A stretch of 64,000 nt of DNA from Bifidobacterium breve (GTDB taxonomy: Bacteria > Actinomycetota > Actinomycetes > Nanopelagicales > Nanopelagicaceae), in NCBI GenBank assembly GCA_945863115.1, contig CAMAYZ010000002.1, forward strand, positions 1 through 64,000. The letters run 5' to 3'. The notes under the pieces were generated by a model. The model was not told the origin of the DNA and did not search any database. It saw only the letters and a program-made list of their open reading frames with translations. Below, one piece after another: positions 55,547-64,000 of the stretch. How positions within the stretch are numbered: the first letter of the stretch is position 1; each line of letters starts with the position of its first letter. Both the position numbers and the translations under genes were made by a program.

Positions 55547-56341
55547 TTACTTACTCACCCTTACATACTTGCGCACGCTTATTGGTGCGAAGATTGCAAC
55601 AAGTAAAATCATGTAAATAAGTGACATCAGAATTGGATTCTGGCTTGGCCAAGAGTTAGCAGTTGCACCAAAGATATTCTCGGTGCCAAATAGTTCACGG
55701 CAAGCAGCAACCATCGTAGATACCGGATTCCATTCGGCAAAATACTGCAAAACCTTTGGCATTCCAGTTGTTGGTGCAAAGGCATTAGATAAGAACGTAA
55801 GTGGAAATACCGTCATGAAAACTAAGTTCTGAGCTACCCGCTCTTCGCGGACAGATAAGCCAATTAAAACCCCGATCCATGACATGGAATAACCAAATGC
55901 CAACAAGAATAAGAAGCCAAGAAAAATCTTTACCGGTCCGCTACTTGGCCGCCAACCAACTAGAAAACCAACAAGTCCCATAACAACCAGTGTTACAACG
56001 TTCTGCAAGGTATCGCCAACAGTGCGCCCAATAACAACTGCAGATCTTGATATCGGCAGTGATCTAAAGCGATCAATCAAACCCTTCTGCATATCGGCAG
56101 CAAGTCCAACTGCGGTGGCAGCTAGCGTGAATGCAACGGTTTGCACAAAGATGCCAGGCATCAATAGTTGAACATATCCCCCATCAACACCGGAATCGAT
56201 TGCGCCACCAAAAACGTAGCGGAATAGCAGAACAAACATCGCTGGCTGAATCGTTGCAAAAATTAAGACTTCAGGAATCCGGATCATCTGAAGTAATTGA
56301 CGTTTAGTTATTACTAAGAAATCACTTACGCTTTGCAGCAT
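55547..56341 (-). CDS. ABC-2 type exporter permease (DrrB-like)
   Basis: Membrane subunit of a daunorubicin-type drug/lipid exporter. The 264-residue protein has six predicted membrane helices and family segments MIRIPEVLIFATIQPAMFVL and MTVFPLTFLSNAFAPTTGMP. ATG 56341 has GGAGG six nt upstream and is preferred to TTG/ATG positions further 5'; it lies within the end of the ATPase gene, with a 20-nt overlap. Substrate unknown. Confidence 0.9.
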   Translation of the reverse strand: MLQSVSDFLVITKRQLLQMIRIPEVLIFATIQPAMFVLLFRYVFGGAIDSGVDGGYVQLLMPGIFVQTVAFTLAATAVGLAADMQKGLIDRFRSLPISRSAVVIGRTVGDTLQNVVTLVVMGLVGFLVGWRPSSGPVKIFLGFLFLLAFGYSMSWIGVLIGLSVREERVAQNLVFMTVFPLTFLSNAFAPTTGMPKVLQYFAEWNPVSTMVAACRELFGTENIFGATANSWPSQNPILMSLIYMILLVAIFAPISVRKYVRVSK

Positions 56342-57311
56342 TTTTTCCTCCCACAACTTCTTCAGAAATTACCTCGGCAACATGGCCGGTCAAAGATATA
56401 AATACATCGTCTAGTGACGGCCGCTTCAATCCGATATCTAGTGGATGAATTTTGGCATCATCCAGTAAGCGAAGCACTTGAATTAGCGAAGCACTTCCAT
56501 TGCTTACCGGCGCAGATATTCTGCGGATTCCAGAATCAACTGTTGGTGTTGTCCCAGATACTAGTTCCACCAATTTTGTTGCAGCAGCAATCTGATCAAC
56601 TTCAACTGTAATTTCTAAACGTTCGCCGCCTACCTGATTCTTTAATTCATCGGCCGTGCCTCGAGCAATCACTTTTCCAGTATCAATTACCGCAATCGAA
56701 TCTGCAAGGTGATCAGCTTCCTCTAAATACTGTGTTGTTAAAAGCAGTGTCACGCCACCTTTAACAAGTTCGTCAATTACATCCCACATCTCCATACGAC
56801 CACGTGGATCTAGCCCAGTTGTTGGCTCATCTAGGAATAACACCTTTGGTTTAACAATCAAAGAAGCTGCTAAATCCAAACGTCTGCGCATGCCTCCGGA
56901 GTAAGTTCTAATCGGGCGCTTTGCAGCATCAGTAAGTGAGAATTTTTCAAGTAACTCTTCAGCTCGTTTTTTCGATGCGGCAGAATTCAAATGATACAAA
57001 CGCCCAAACATAGTTAAGTTATCCCAACCTGTTAGCGTTTCATCAAGCGCTGCATATTGACCAGATAATCCAATTATTTTTCGAACTTCATCCGGATGTT
57101 TTAAAACATCAATTCCTGCGACAGTTGCACTTCCGCTATCTGGTGTTAATAGCGTTGCAAGAACGCGAACTGTTGTTGTTTTTCCAGCACCATTTGGACC
57201 AAGTAGGCCAAGAACTGTTCCTTCTTCTACTTCAAGGCTTAGACCATCAAGAGCTTTTACTGCGCCCTTGTCATACGTTTTGACCAATTCCTGAGCGATG
57301 ATCGACTTCAT
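56322..57311 (-). CDS. ABC exporter ATPase (DrrA-like)
   Basis: The 329-residue protein has Walker A GLLGPNGAGKTTTVRVL (about 36-52), signature TYSGGMRRRLDLA, Walker B VLFLDEPTTGLDPRG and the DrrA-type C-terminal domain with GLKRPSLDDVFISLTGH, which is needed for activity in that family. TAAGGT lies six nt before the ATG; GAGG is also present just upstream. Divergent from an MFS drug exporter with 50 nt between starts. Confidence 0.93.
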   Translation of the reverse strand: MKSIIAQELVKTYDKGAVKALDGLSLEVEEGTVLGLLGPNGAGKTTTVRVLATLLTPDSGSATVAGIDVLKHPDEVRKIIGLSGQYAALDETLTGWDNLTMFGRLYHLNSAASKKRAEELLEKFSLTDAAKRPIRTYSGGMRRRLDLAASLIVKPKVLFLDEPTTGLDPRGRMEMWDVIDELVKGGVTLLLTTQYLEEADHLADSIAVIDTGKVIARGTADELKNQVGGERLEITVEVDQIAAATKLVELVSGTTPTVDSGIRRISAPVSNGSASLIQVLRLLDDAKIHPLDIGLKRPSLDDVFISLTGHVAEVISEEVVGGKNAAKRK

Positions 57312-57361
57312 AGCCTCACCTTATTGCTTGATTGCTTGTGTCGCATAGTAAACTCACAATT

Positions 57362-58993
57362 ATGTCCAACAAAATCCCCAAAAATAATTCTCAGAATAAT
57401 AATGTAGCCCCGAAAAGCCTCACCCATAAAGAGATTATGTTCGTTTTAAGCGGACTCATGGTTGGCCTGCTTCTTGCAGCACTTGATCAGACAATCGTTT
57501 CAACTGCACTTAAAAGTATTGTCGAAGATTTTGATGGTCTTACTCACTACACCTGGGTTGTTACTGCCTATCTTCTAACCTCAACCGCATCGACTCCGCT
57601 TTACGGAAAAATATCTGACCTTTATGGTCGCCGCCCGGTTTTCCAATTCGCAATCATTACCTTTTTAATTGGTTCATTCGCTGCAGGTGCTTCAACCAGC
57701 ATGGAACAACTCATTGCTTTTCGCGCTGTTCAAGGACTTGGTGCTGGTGGCTTAATGTCACTTACCTTCGTAATTATTGGAGACATTGTTTCTCCACGCG
57801 AACGTGGAAAGTATCAAGGCTACTTCGGTGGTGTTTGGGGACTTGCATCTGTTGCTGGCCCACTTCTAGGTGGTTATTTCTCAGACCATGCCCAGATTCT
57901 TGGTGTTACCGGTTGGCGTTGGATTTTTTATATAAATCTGCCATTCGGAATCGCTGCTCTGATCATCACATCAATCTCCTTGCACATTCCAAAAGTAAAA
58001 CGTGAACACAGTATTGATTACTTAGGTGCCTTACTTCTGGTCTCTGGAGTATCCGCGCTACTGCTTGGAATTTCAGTTTATGGTCCACAAGATGGTTGGC
58101 AAACCTCTAAAACTCTCATCACACTTGTTGGTGCACTAGCTTTGATTCTTCTATTTATTTTCCAAGAGAGCCGAGCAAAAGAACCAATTCTTCCGCTCGC
58201 ACTCTTCAAGAATCACACTTTCTCAGTTACTTCATTTATGGCATTTATTATCGGTGCCGGAATGTTTGGCGCAATCATTATGTTGCCGCTCTACCTTCAG
58301 ATAGTAAAAGGTGACTCCGCAACTTCAGCAGGTCTGAAGTTAATTCCATTCATGATCGGAATCGTTACGATGTCAATCGTAAGTGGAAAATTAATTACTA
58401 AGCACGGTCACTACAAACGCTTTCCAATAATCGGACTTGCTCTTATGACTGTTGGACTTGCCATGCTTTCAACGCTGACTGAAACCACAGCTTTTTGGAA
58501 GTTAGCAATCTATGCAATTTTAGTTGGTGCCGGACTTGGCTTATCAATGCAGACCATAGTTATTGCTTTACAAAATTCCGTTGAATTTAGAGACTTGGGA
58601 GTTGCAACAAGTGCGAACACCTTCTTTAGATCAATTGGTGCAACTATGGGAGTTGCGTTATTTGGAACGGTTTACGCCAGCCGATTGGCGCATAATTTGC
58701 CAATAGAAATTGAGAAAGTAAGAGCAAGTAATCCAGCAGCTTTAGTTGGTGCCACACCTGAAAAATTTGAAGCTCTAAAGGAAAATACTGCGGTGCTTCA
58801 ATCCTTCACTCCAGAACTACAAGCTGGCATTGTTCACGCCTTTGTAAATTCATTCCATGTTGTGTTCTTAACAGCGGTCCCAATAACCATTATTGGATTC
58901 TTTGTCGCATTCATACTCCGGGAAACTCCACTTCGCACAGGTGCTGGACACCAAGCGGCTAAAGAAGAAGCAGCGGGCGAAGCACTTGGCTAA
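57362..58993 (+). CDS. MFS multidrug exporter, DHA2 (EmrB/QacA) type
   Basis: Proton-driven exporter with 14 predicted helices; the 543-residue protein has LAALDQTIVSTAL in helix 1, the loop motif GKISDLYGRRPVFQFAI, and the drug-antiporter motif C region GLASVAGPLLGGYFSD. ATG 57362 is preferred to TTG 57332 because TAAACT lies seven nt before it (leaderless). Substrate not predictable. The next MFS gene begins inside its 3' end. Confidence 0.92.
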   Translation: MSNKIPKNNSQNNNVAPKSLTHKEIMFVLSGLMVGLLLAALDQTIVSTALKSIVEDFDGLTHYTWVVTAYLLTSTASTPLYGKISDLYGRRPVFQFAIITFLIGSFAAGASTSMEQLIAFRAVQGLGAGGLMSLTFVIIGDIVSPRERGKYQGYFGGVWGLASVAGPLLGGYFSDHAQILGVTGWRWIFYINLPFGIAALIITSISLHIPKVKREHSIDYLGALLLVSGVSALLLGISVYGPQDGWQTSKTLITLVGALALILLFIFQESRAKEPILPLALFKNHTFSVTSFMAFIIGAGMFGAIIMLPLYLQIVKGDSATSAGLKLIPFMIGIVTMSIVSGKLITKHGHYKRFPIIGLALMTVGLAMLSTLTETTAFWKLAIYAILVGAGLGLSMQTIVIALQNSVEFRDLGVATSANTFFRSIGATMGVALFGTVYASRLAHNLPIEIEKVRASNPAALVGATPEKFEALKENTAVLQSFTPELQAGIVHAFVNSFHVVFLTAVPITIIGFFVAFILRETPLRTGAGHQAAKEEAAGEALG

Positions 58994-60209
58994 AAAGAAA
59001 AAGGAGAGCGTTCTACCAAGAGAGGTTTATGTTCTCTCTTCAGTAGCATTCTTTGTTGCACTTGGCTACGGAATGGTTATTCCAGCAATTCCGCTCTTTG
59101 CTAAATCTTTTCAAGTAAACAATGCACAAATTGGTGCGATCATTTCAGCGTTCGCTCTTGCGAGATTTGCCATGGGACTTCCTGCTGGAAAGTTAATTGA
59201 TATTTTCGGAGAACGTCGTATTCAAACAACCGGCCTAGTTCTCGTTGCGGTTTCATCATTTGCATCCGGACTTGCTACAACCTATTGGCAATTACTTATT
59301 TTCCGCGCTCTTGGTGGAATTGGTTCAGTTATGTTCTCAGTATCAGCTAGTTCGTTATTGATGAGATCGGTTGATGACAGCATCAGAGGCCGGGCACAAT
59401 CAACATATAACGGTGGATTTCTAATTGGTGCAGTTGCTGGCCCAGCTTTTGGTGGCCTTCTCTCAGTAATCTCACTCCGAGTCCCATTCTTTGTTTATGC
59501 ATTCACCTTAGTCATTGGTGCCTTCGTTACATCCTTCTTCTTATCTGAGAAGCGTCTCGGTAAATCGATTAAGAATATTCAAGATCCTGAGGATCGAATT
59601 CTTATCAAAGATGCGCTTAAGAGTTATCCATTTTTGGCAGCGATGTCGATTTCATTCTTAGCAAACTGGGTTCTCTTTGGAATGCGAAATACAATTTTGC
59701 CACTTTTCGCCGAAGAAAAACTTGGCGCTTCAAATTCAACAATTGGACTTGGTTTTACGGTTGCCGCAATCGTTCAAGGAATTGCACTGGTTTATGTTGG
59801 AAAAATTGCAGATTTTCGTGGTCGTAAATTTGCACTAATGCTTGGCTCGTTTGCAATTCTCTCTGGCATTGCCACAGTAATTGTTTCTTCTAACTGGTGG
59901 TATTACTTCCTTGCAATGGCTCTCTTTGGAATCGGTGGTGCATTCGAGAGCACATCGGCTTCGTCAATAGTCGGAGATTTATTTGGCGGTAAAGGTGGCC
60001 GCATTATTGCGTTATTCCAAATGGCTGGAGACTTTGGACTCATCATCAGCCCGGTATTACTTGGTTGGTTGGTCGATGCGCATTCATATCGCACAGCATT
60101 TATAGCAACAGCAGCAGTGTTTTCATTAACACTGCTGCTGTCAGCAAAGATGCCCGAGACTAGAAAGTTAAATCAAGAAGCGACTAGAAAGCTAAATGAG
60201 GAAATCTAG
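58986..60209 (+). CDS. MFS transporter, 12-helix DHA1 type
   Basis: The 407-residue form has a basic N-terminus (AKKKKESVLPREVYVLSS), 12 predicted helices, the motif GKLIDIFGERRIQTTGLVL after helix 2 and VGKIADFRGRKFALML after helix 8. The frame extends upstream into the preceding gene; TTG 58986 overlaps that gene's stop and is the most reasonable start, but this is not certain. With the preceding gene it forms a two-exporter unit. Confidence 0.85.
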   Translation: MAKKKKESVLPREVYVLSSVAFFVALGYGMVIPAIPLFAKSFQVNNAQIGAIISAFALARFAMGLPAGKLIDIFGERRIQTTGLVLVAVSSFASGLATTYWQLLIFRALGGIGSVMFSVSASSLLMRSVDDSIRGRAQSTYNGGFLIGAVAGPAFGGLLSVISLRVPFFVYAFTLVIGAFVTSFFLSEKRLGKSIKNIQDPEDRILIKDALKSYPFLAAMSISFLANWVLFGMRNTILPLFAEEKLGASNSTIGLGFTVAAIVQGIALVYVGKIADFRGRKFALMLGSFAILSGIATVIVSSNWWYYFLAMALFGIGGAFESTSASSIVGDLFGGKGGRIIALFQMAGDFGLIISPVLLGWLVDAHSYRTAFIATAAVFSLTLLLSAKMPETRKLNQEATRKLNEEI

Positions 60210-60215
60210 CCTTTA

Positions 60216-61004
60216 TTAGTCACGACGAAGTATTGAGATCAAACGCAATACTTCAAGATATAACCAGATAACGGTAACCATGAGCGCAAAACCTGCACGC
60301 CATGATTGTTCTTGTGGTGCGCCACTAGCAATCATCTTTTCGATCTGATCGAAATCTAGAACGAGGAAGAATGTTGCAAGCAATACACCAGCAACTGCAA
60401 GCAGTGGACCGAATCCAGATAGACCATAAAGTCCCATTCCATTACCAAGTCCGAAGAATGATCCAATCAAAGATCCAACTGCAAGAATTAAGTAGCCAAA
60501 GAATGCAGCCATCATTACGCGAGTAAACTTAGGTGTTACGCGAACACGCTTGCTCTTGTATGCCCAAAGAACTCCGGCAATTGCAGCCATTGTTGCAACA
60601 AGTGCTTGACCAACAATTCCGTCATAAGCAGCTTCATACATCTGGCTAAGTGTTCCGAGTGCCAAACCTTGAAGAGCTGCGTAAGTGATTGTTAAACCTG
60701 GCTTAACTTTCTGCGAAAATGAAAGATACAAACCAAGTCCCATTGCGCCAAGGAAACCAATTAGAAGTGCGCCGCCACCAAGTTTCAGCGTCCATGCGAG
60801 GCTACCAACGCCTACTAACACGGCAAATAGAAGTGCGGTGCGAGCAACAACATCATCAATTGTCATACGTCCTGTGCGAATTGAAGAGGCAGCAGGTGAG
60901 TTGTAAAGATCATTTAATTCTTCTGTTGATGGTGCAACTGCGGTTCCGCCACGATTTTCGAGAGCGGCATATCCGCGTTTGAAAACTGGGTTCGAACTTT
61001 GCAT
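60216..61004 (-). CDS. Bax inhibitor-1/YccA-family membrane protein
   Basis: The 262-residue protein has a cytoplasmic N-terminus (FKRGYAALENRGGTA), seven predicted membrane helices and the family end segment LVLDFDQIEKMIASGAPQEQ with the paired Asp residues thought to sense pH and gate calcium leak in BsYetJ-like relatives. CAGGAG lies before the ATG. The 228-nt upstream spacer (61005-61232) shows no gene. Confidence 0.93.
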   Translation of the reverse strand: MQSSNPVFKRGYAALENRGGTAVAPSTEELNDLYNSPAASSIRTGRMTIDDVVARTALLFAVLVGVGSLAWTLKLGGGALLIGFLGAMGLGLYLSFSQKVKPGLTITYAALQGLALGTLSQMYEAAYDGIVGQALVATMAAIAGVLWAYKSKRVRVTPKFTRVMMAAFFGYLILAVGSLIGSFFGLGNGMGLYGLSGFGPLLAVAGVLLATFFLVLDFDQIEKMIASGAPQEQSWRAGFALMVTVIWLYLEVLRLISILRRD

Positions 61005-61232
61005 TATTTCTCCTGTTTGCTAGTTGGGTAATTTGGTATCGCCGGCATTTCTCTCAAAATACCTGCATTAAGGATAAACATAATTTAGGCCTTTGGTATT
61101 CCAAGCCCTAAAAATGTTGCGAAACTCCGCGCTCACAAACTGAAAGATTGCTTAAAATAAGCTTCGGAGGGTTTAGTTTGACCCAACTATGAACCTAGAA
61201 GGCCAAGCCTGGACCGGTCGAACTCGGGCGCA

Positions 61233-61700
61233 TTAATTCCTAGTTAAGTAGCCCCAAGCCAAGGAAGCTGCGATGGCAACCCAAATTTGATACGGGACAA
61301 GTAGAAGTCCCATTATCAGCGAAGCCTTGAAAGTCAGATAAAGAACGGGAATAGTAAAAAGCGTTGTTAACACCAATGCGATTGTGGCCAGTGTGAAATT
61401 ATGAGGAACATAGAACTGATAAGCCCAAGTAAGTGCTGCGGCAATACTTAGCCCAAAGAAAACCAGCCAGGTTATATTCTGTAATCGAGTTAAAGACTTT
61501 GATACTTGATATGAAGCAACACCTAAAACAATAAAGTTATAAGGCCAAATAATTCCAATAAAAGCGCTCGGTGGCTGCCACGGTGGTCTATTAAGAGTTG
61601 AATACCAACCAGGTGAAGAAGAAACCCAAATTCCTGAACCAAAGGCATAGATAAAAACAAAGAGAATTCCTATGGCCGCTGTGATCAATTTAAAATCCAC
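61233..61700 (-). CDS. tspO: TspO/MBR-family tryptophan-rich sensory protein
   Basis: Five-helix membrane protein binding porphyrins and related ligands. The 155-residue protein keeps the family pattern GWYSTLNRPPWQPPSAFIGI (about 32-51) and many Trp/Tyr in the helices (IIWPYNFIVLG, LTWAYQFYVP). Starts at GTG 61700; TAAAGT lies six nt before it, fitting a leaderless message. Confidence 0.92.
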   Translation of the reverse strand: MDFKLITAAIGILFVFIYAFGSGIWVSSSPGWYSTLNRPPWQPPSAFIGIIWPYNFIVLGVASYQVSKSLTRLQNITWLVFFGLSIAAALTWAYQFYVPHNFTLATIALVLTTLFTIPVLYLTFKASLIMGLLLVPYQIWVAIAASLAWGYLTRN

Positions 61701-61740
61701 GACAGGACTTTAGCGAAGAATGCGAATGTGTATTTAATTT

Positions 61741-61816
61741 TGGTGCCCCCGGTCGGACTCGAACCGACACTGGAAGGATTTTAAGTCCTCTGTCTCTGCC
61801 ATTGGACTACGGGGGC
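61741..61816 (-). tRNA. tRNA with UAA anticodon (Leu by codon) but a class I, short-variable-arm body
   Basis: The 76-nt gene includes encoded CCA. Acceptor GCCCCCG/CGGGGGC (7 bp), D-arm GTC/GAC, anticodon stem GAGGA/TCCTT with loop CTTAAAA (anticodon TAA), variable region of only five bases (CCAGT), T-arm GTCGG/CCGAC with loop TTCGAGT. Bacterial leucine tRNAs normally have a long variable arm and different D-arm, so the amino acid is uncertain. It lies between tspO and ppx. Confidence 0.85.
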
Positions 61817-61830
61817 CAATTAGGAAAGCG

Positions 61831-62742
61831 TCAGTCTAGTGCCCAAGCCATTCCATCCAAAATATCGGATTCTGATGCAACAAATTCGGTGGCACCTGTC
61901 GCCAGCATTACCCGGGCTAATACAAGTGATCCTGCTGCAATAACATCGACTCGACCTGGATGCATGTATCCAAGGGCTGCAATTTCTTCGCGTGACATAA
62001 GTGAAAACTTTTGGGCAATTTCAAAAACTTTTGCTGTTGGGATTCTTGATAAATGAATTGAGTGGCGGTCATATTCGTTAAGGCCAAGTGCCGCTGCTGC
62101 AACAGTTGTTGCGGTGCCTGCTACTGCAATTAAAGTTTTGGCTTCTTTAATTGGAACTATGTAAGCCGCTTCGGCAATTGCATCATCAATATCTTGAATC
62201 GCTCTCTGAACGGCTAATGGATCTTGTGGGGCCTTATTTAAGTGGCGCTCGGACATACGGACACAACCAATGTTTACAGACTTTGCATATTGAACTTCTG
62301 TTGTGCCGAGAACAAATTCGGTAGATCCGCCACCGATATCAACAACAAGATATGGGGATTCGGTGTGGACTAAAGCTTTTGTGGCTCCGATAAAAGATAG
62401 TTCTGCTTCTTCGGTCCCGGGAATTACTTCAGGTTCGATACCAAGAATCTCACGCACACCATCAATAAATAAATCGCGGTTGCTTGCATCTCTTGTTGCG
62501 GATGTTGCACAGAAGCGAATCTTTTCGACACCTTTGCTTGCAATGATTTCAGCATATTTTCTTGTTGCAGCGAGCGTGCGTTCAATTGCTTCAGGATCAA
62601 ATTTTCCAGTTGCATCAACACCTTGGCCAAGGCGAACGATTTCCATTTCACGAGTAATTTCTTGAAAGTTATCGCCAGTGATGTTGGCGATTAAAAGGCG
62701 GATGGAATTTGTTCCACAATCAATTGCTGCTACGCGACTCAT
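61831..62742 (-). CDS. ppx: Ppx/GppA-family exopolyphosphatase
   Basis: Hydrolyses polyphosphate or pppGpp. The 303-residue protein has the ASKHA motifs AIDCGTNSIRLLIA (about 6-19), FCATSATRDASNRDLF, the catalytic-Glu region GTEEAELSFIGA and VVDIGGGSTEFVLG. The length corresponds to the short two-domain actinobacterial type (Ppx1/Ppx2-like). Its start overlaps the DUF501 stop by 4 nt. Confidence 0.94.
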   Translation of the reverse strand: MSRVAAIDCGTNSIRLLIANITGDNFQEITREMEIVRLGQGVDATGKFDPEAIERTLAATRKYAEIIASKGVEKIRFCATSATRDASNRDLFIDGVREILGIEPEVIPGTEEAELSFIGATKALVHTESPYLVVDIGGGSTEFVLGTTEVQYAKSVNIGCVRMSERHLNKAPQDPLAVQRAIQDIDDAIAEAAYIVPIKEAKTLIAVAGTATTVAAAALGLNEYDRHSIHLSRIPTAKVFEIAQKFSLMSREEIAALGYMHPGRVDVIAAGSLVLARVMLATGATEFVASESDILDGMAWALD

Positions 62743-63251
62743 TTGTTTTCCTCTGTAGTTGCTTCACATGGATCACTTAGCCACCATTTTGGTAGCGCAG
62801 CTAAAGCTTCATCGCCAAGCGGATTTACTCCAGGACCAGCACTAAGTGAATGAGCCACGAGTGAGTGCAAACATTTAACTCGATCTGGCATACCACCTGC
62901 GGTAATTCCTTTTACTTCTGGAACATCTATTCCTAATTCATTTCGCGCTGTTTGGTATTGCTCGTGTGCACTTTGATATGCGGTGGCTAAATCTTTATCT
63001 GTGCCCAGGCGTTCCTGCATTTCAGCCATCATGCCCGTTGTTTCTAGAGTTGAAATCGCACCAGTCAACCGCGGGCAGGTTGCATAATAAAAAGTTGGAA
63101 ATGGTGTGCCATCTGAAAGTCTTGGTGGTGTCGCAACAACTGCTGGTTTTCCGCAAGGACAGCGATAAGCAATTGCGTGCACATCTCTTGGTGTGCGCCC
63201 GAGTTGAACTTGGATTACATCTAGATCTTCTTGCGTTGCCTTTTCGCTCAT
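62739..63251 (-). CDS. DUF501 protein
   Basis: A 170-residue protein with the DUF501 pattern VIQVQLGRTPRDVHAIAYRC, then PCGKPAVVATPPRL, FYATCPRL and GMPDRVKCLHSLVAHSLSAG. Conserved Cys and His residues suggest a metal site. It lies between ftsB and ppx with 4-nt overlaps on both sides, as in almost all actinobacteria. Function unknown. Confidence 0.92.
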   Translation of the reverse strand: MSEKATQEDLDVIQVQLGRTPRDVHAIAYRCPCGKPAVVATPPRLSDGTPFPTFYYATCPRLTGAISTLETTGMMAEMQERLGTDKDLATAYQSAHEQYQTARNELGIDVPEVKGITAGGMPDRVKCLHSLVAHSLSAGPGVNPLGDEALAALPKWWLSDPCEATTEENK

Positions 63252-63643
63252 TTATTCACATTCGTTGTTGTGATTGATGCGATTAATCGACCATACCAAG
63301 GAAGACCATTTGGAATAAGCGTTGAAATTGGAGCGGCTGGGCCATCTGCCTCTTCATCGCTTTTTGGTGCATCAAGAACTATGTATTGGCGTTCGCCAGG
63401 AAAAACGAAGTGCAATCTTTGGCGGGCTTGCGTTGCTACATATTCTGGATCGTTCCATTTAGCTAATTCTTCACGAGCTTTTTCTAACTCGTTGTTGCTG
63501 TCATTTACCTGGGCGCGCAGTGCATTAATTTGCGCGCGTTGTGCGAAGTAATGCTGAAGGGGTGGGGCAAGAGTTATGGCAAAAATAAATGCAACAGTTA
63601 CGACCGCTAACCAGCGGGCTGAAGTGTTACTTTTCTTGGCCAT
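63248..63643 (-). CDS. ftsB: Septum-formation initiator FtsB/DivIC
   Basis: Divisome protein with one membrane helix (about 12-32) and an extracytoplasmic coiled coil (INALRAQVNDSNNELEKARE), ending with the conserved YVATQARQRLHFVFPGE. At 131 residues it is the usual actinobacterial length. It starts 11 nt after the eno stop, so it is co-transcribed with eno. Confidence 0.93.
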   Translation of the reverse strand: MAKKSNTSARWLAVVTVAFIFAITLAPPLQHYFAQRAQINALRAQVNDSNNELEKAREELAKWNDPEYVATQARQRLHFVFPGERQYIVLDAPKSDEEADGPAAPISTLIPNGLPWYGRLIASITTTNVNK

Positions 63644-63654
63644 TTAGAACTTGA

Positions 63655-64000
<346 letters not shown>

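Overview
The window looks like chromosomal core DNA of an AT-leaning, tightly packed actinobacterium. Marker genes are actinobacterial: WhiB7, SigR/RsrA, a fused Kgd (E2o domain joined to E1o), AdnA/AdnB in place of RecBCD, nickel SOD with its protease, UPF0182, DUF501, DUF4307 and DUF3817. Gene order matches blocks conserved across the phylum (prfB-ftsEX-smpB-ssrA; sigR-rsrA with aroA-rsgA-hisN; the UPF0182/Lon-like/Zincin_2/whiB7/uvrD2/nudC/adnBA block; ychF-ispH-xseAB-fum-phoH-uppS-greA; eno-ftsB-DUF501-ppx). Low GC, short spacers and many overlaps suggest a streamlined lineage such as the freshwater Nanopelagicales (acI); that placement is an inference.

Layout. 1-5054: 5' part of tmRNA, smpB, an S41 peptidase gene broken by one in-frame TAA, ftsX, ftsE, prfB, all on the minus strand. 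5104-10163: a compact tad-type pilus locus (tadA/cpaF, tadB, tadC, pilin-like gene, two TadE-like and one TadG-like gene) with a degenerate GGDEF-like gene at its head. 10290-16767: a membrane protein, an SDR enzyme, kgd preceded by an 11-bp repeat tract, the sodX/sodN pair and a FlK-like thioesterase. 16773-22513: rsrA/sigR with a sigma-R type promoter, an SOS-associated peptidase, aroA-rsgA-hisN and an initiator tRNA. 22569-30829: UPF0182, a Lon-like membrane protease, a small membrane protein, Zincin_2 and YgjP-type metalloprotease relatives, a zinc-ribbon mini-protein and an orphan E1-like/TOMM cyclodehydratase-like protein. 30830-41537: whiB7 with a full attenuator leader (leaderless uORF, stop-codon hairpin, intrinsic terminator), then UvrD2-like helicase, NudC, an EEP phosphatase, and the AdnB/AdnA helicase-nuclease pair. 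41574-55528: typA, ychF, rmuC, ispH, xseAB, fumarase, a secreted transglycosylase-like protein, PhoH, the uppS operon, DUF4307 and greA. 55547-60209: a drug-type ABC exporter divergent from two overlapping MFS genes. 60216-64000: Bax-inhibitor-like protein, TspO, a class I tRNA with a UAA anticodon, ppx, DUF501, ftsB and the 3' part of eno.

The strongest non-routine signals are the whiB7 leader attenuator, the nonsense-interrupted S41 peptidase, the class I UAA tRNA, a palindromic element shared by the two tad transcription units, and a window-wide leaderless-start architecture (TANNNT hexamer 6-7 nt before the start codon at 15 or more gene starts). Nothing here is a clearly new multi-gene system; no CRISPR array, prophage or insertion sequence was seen.
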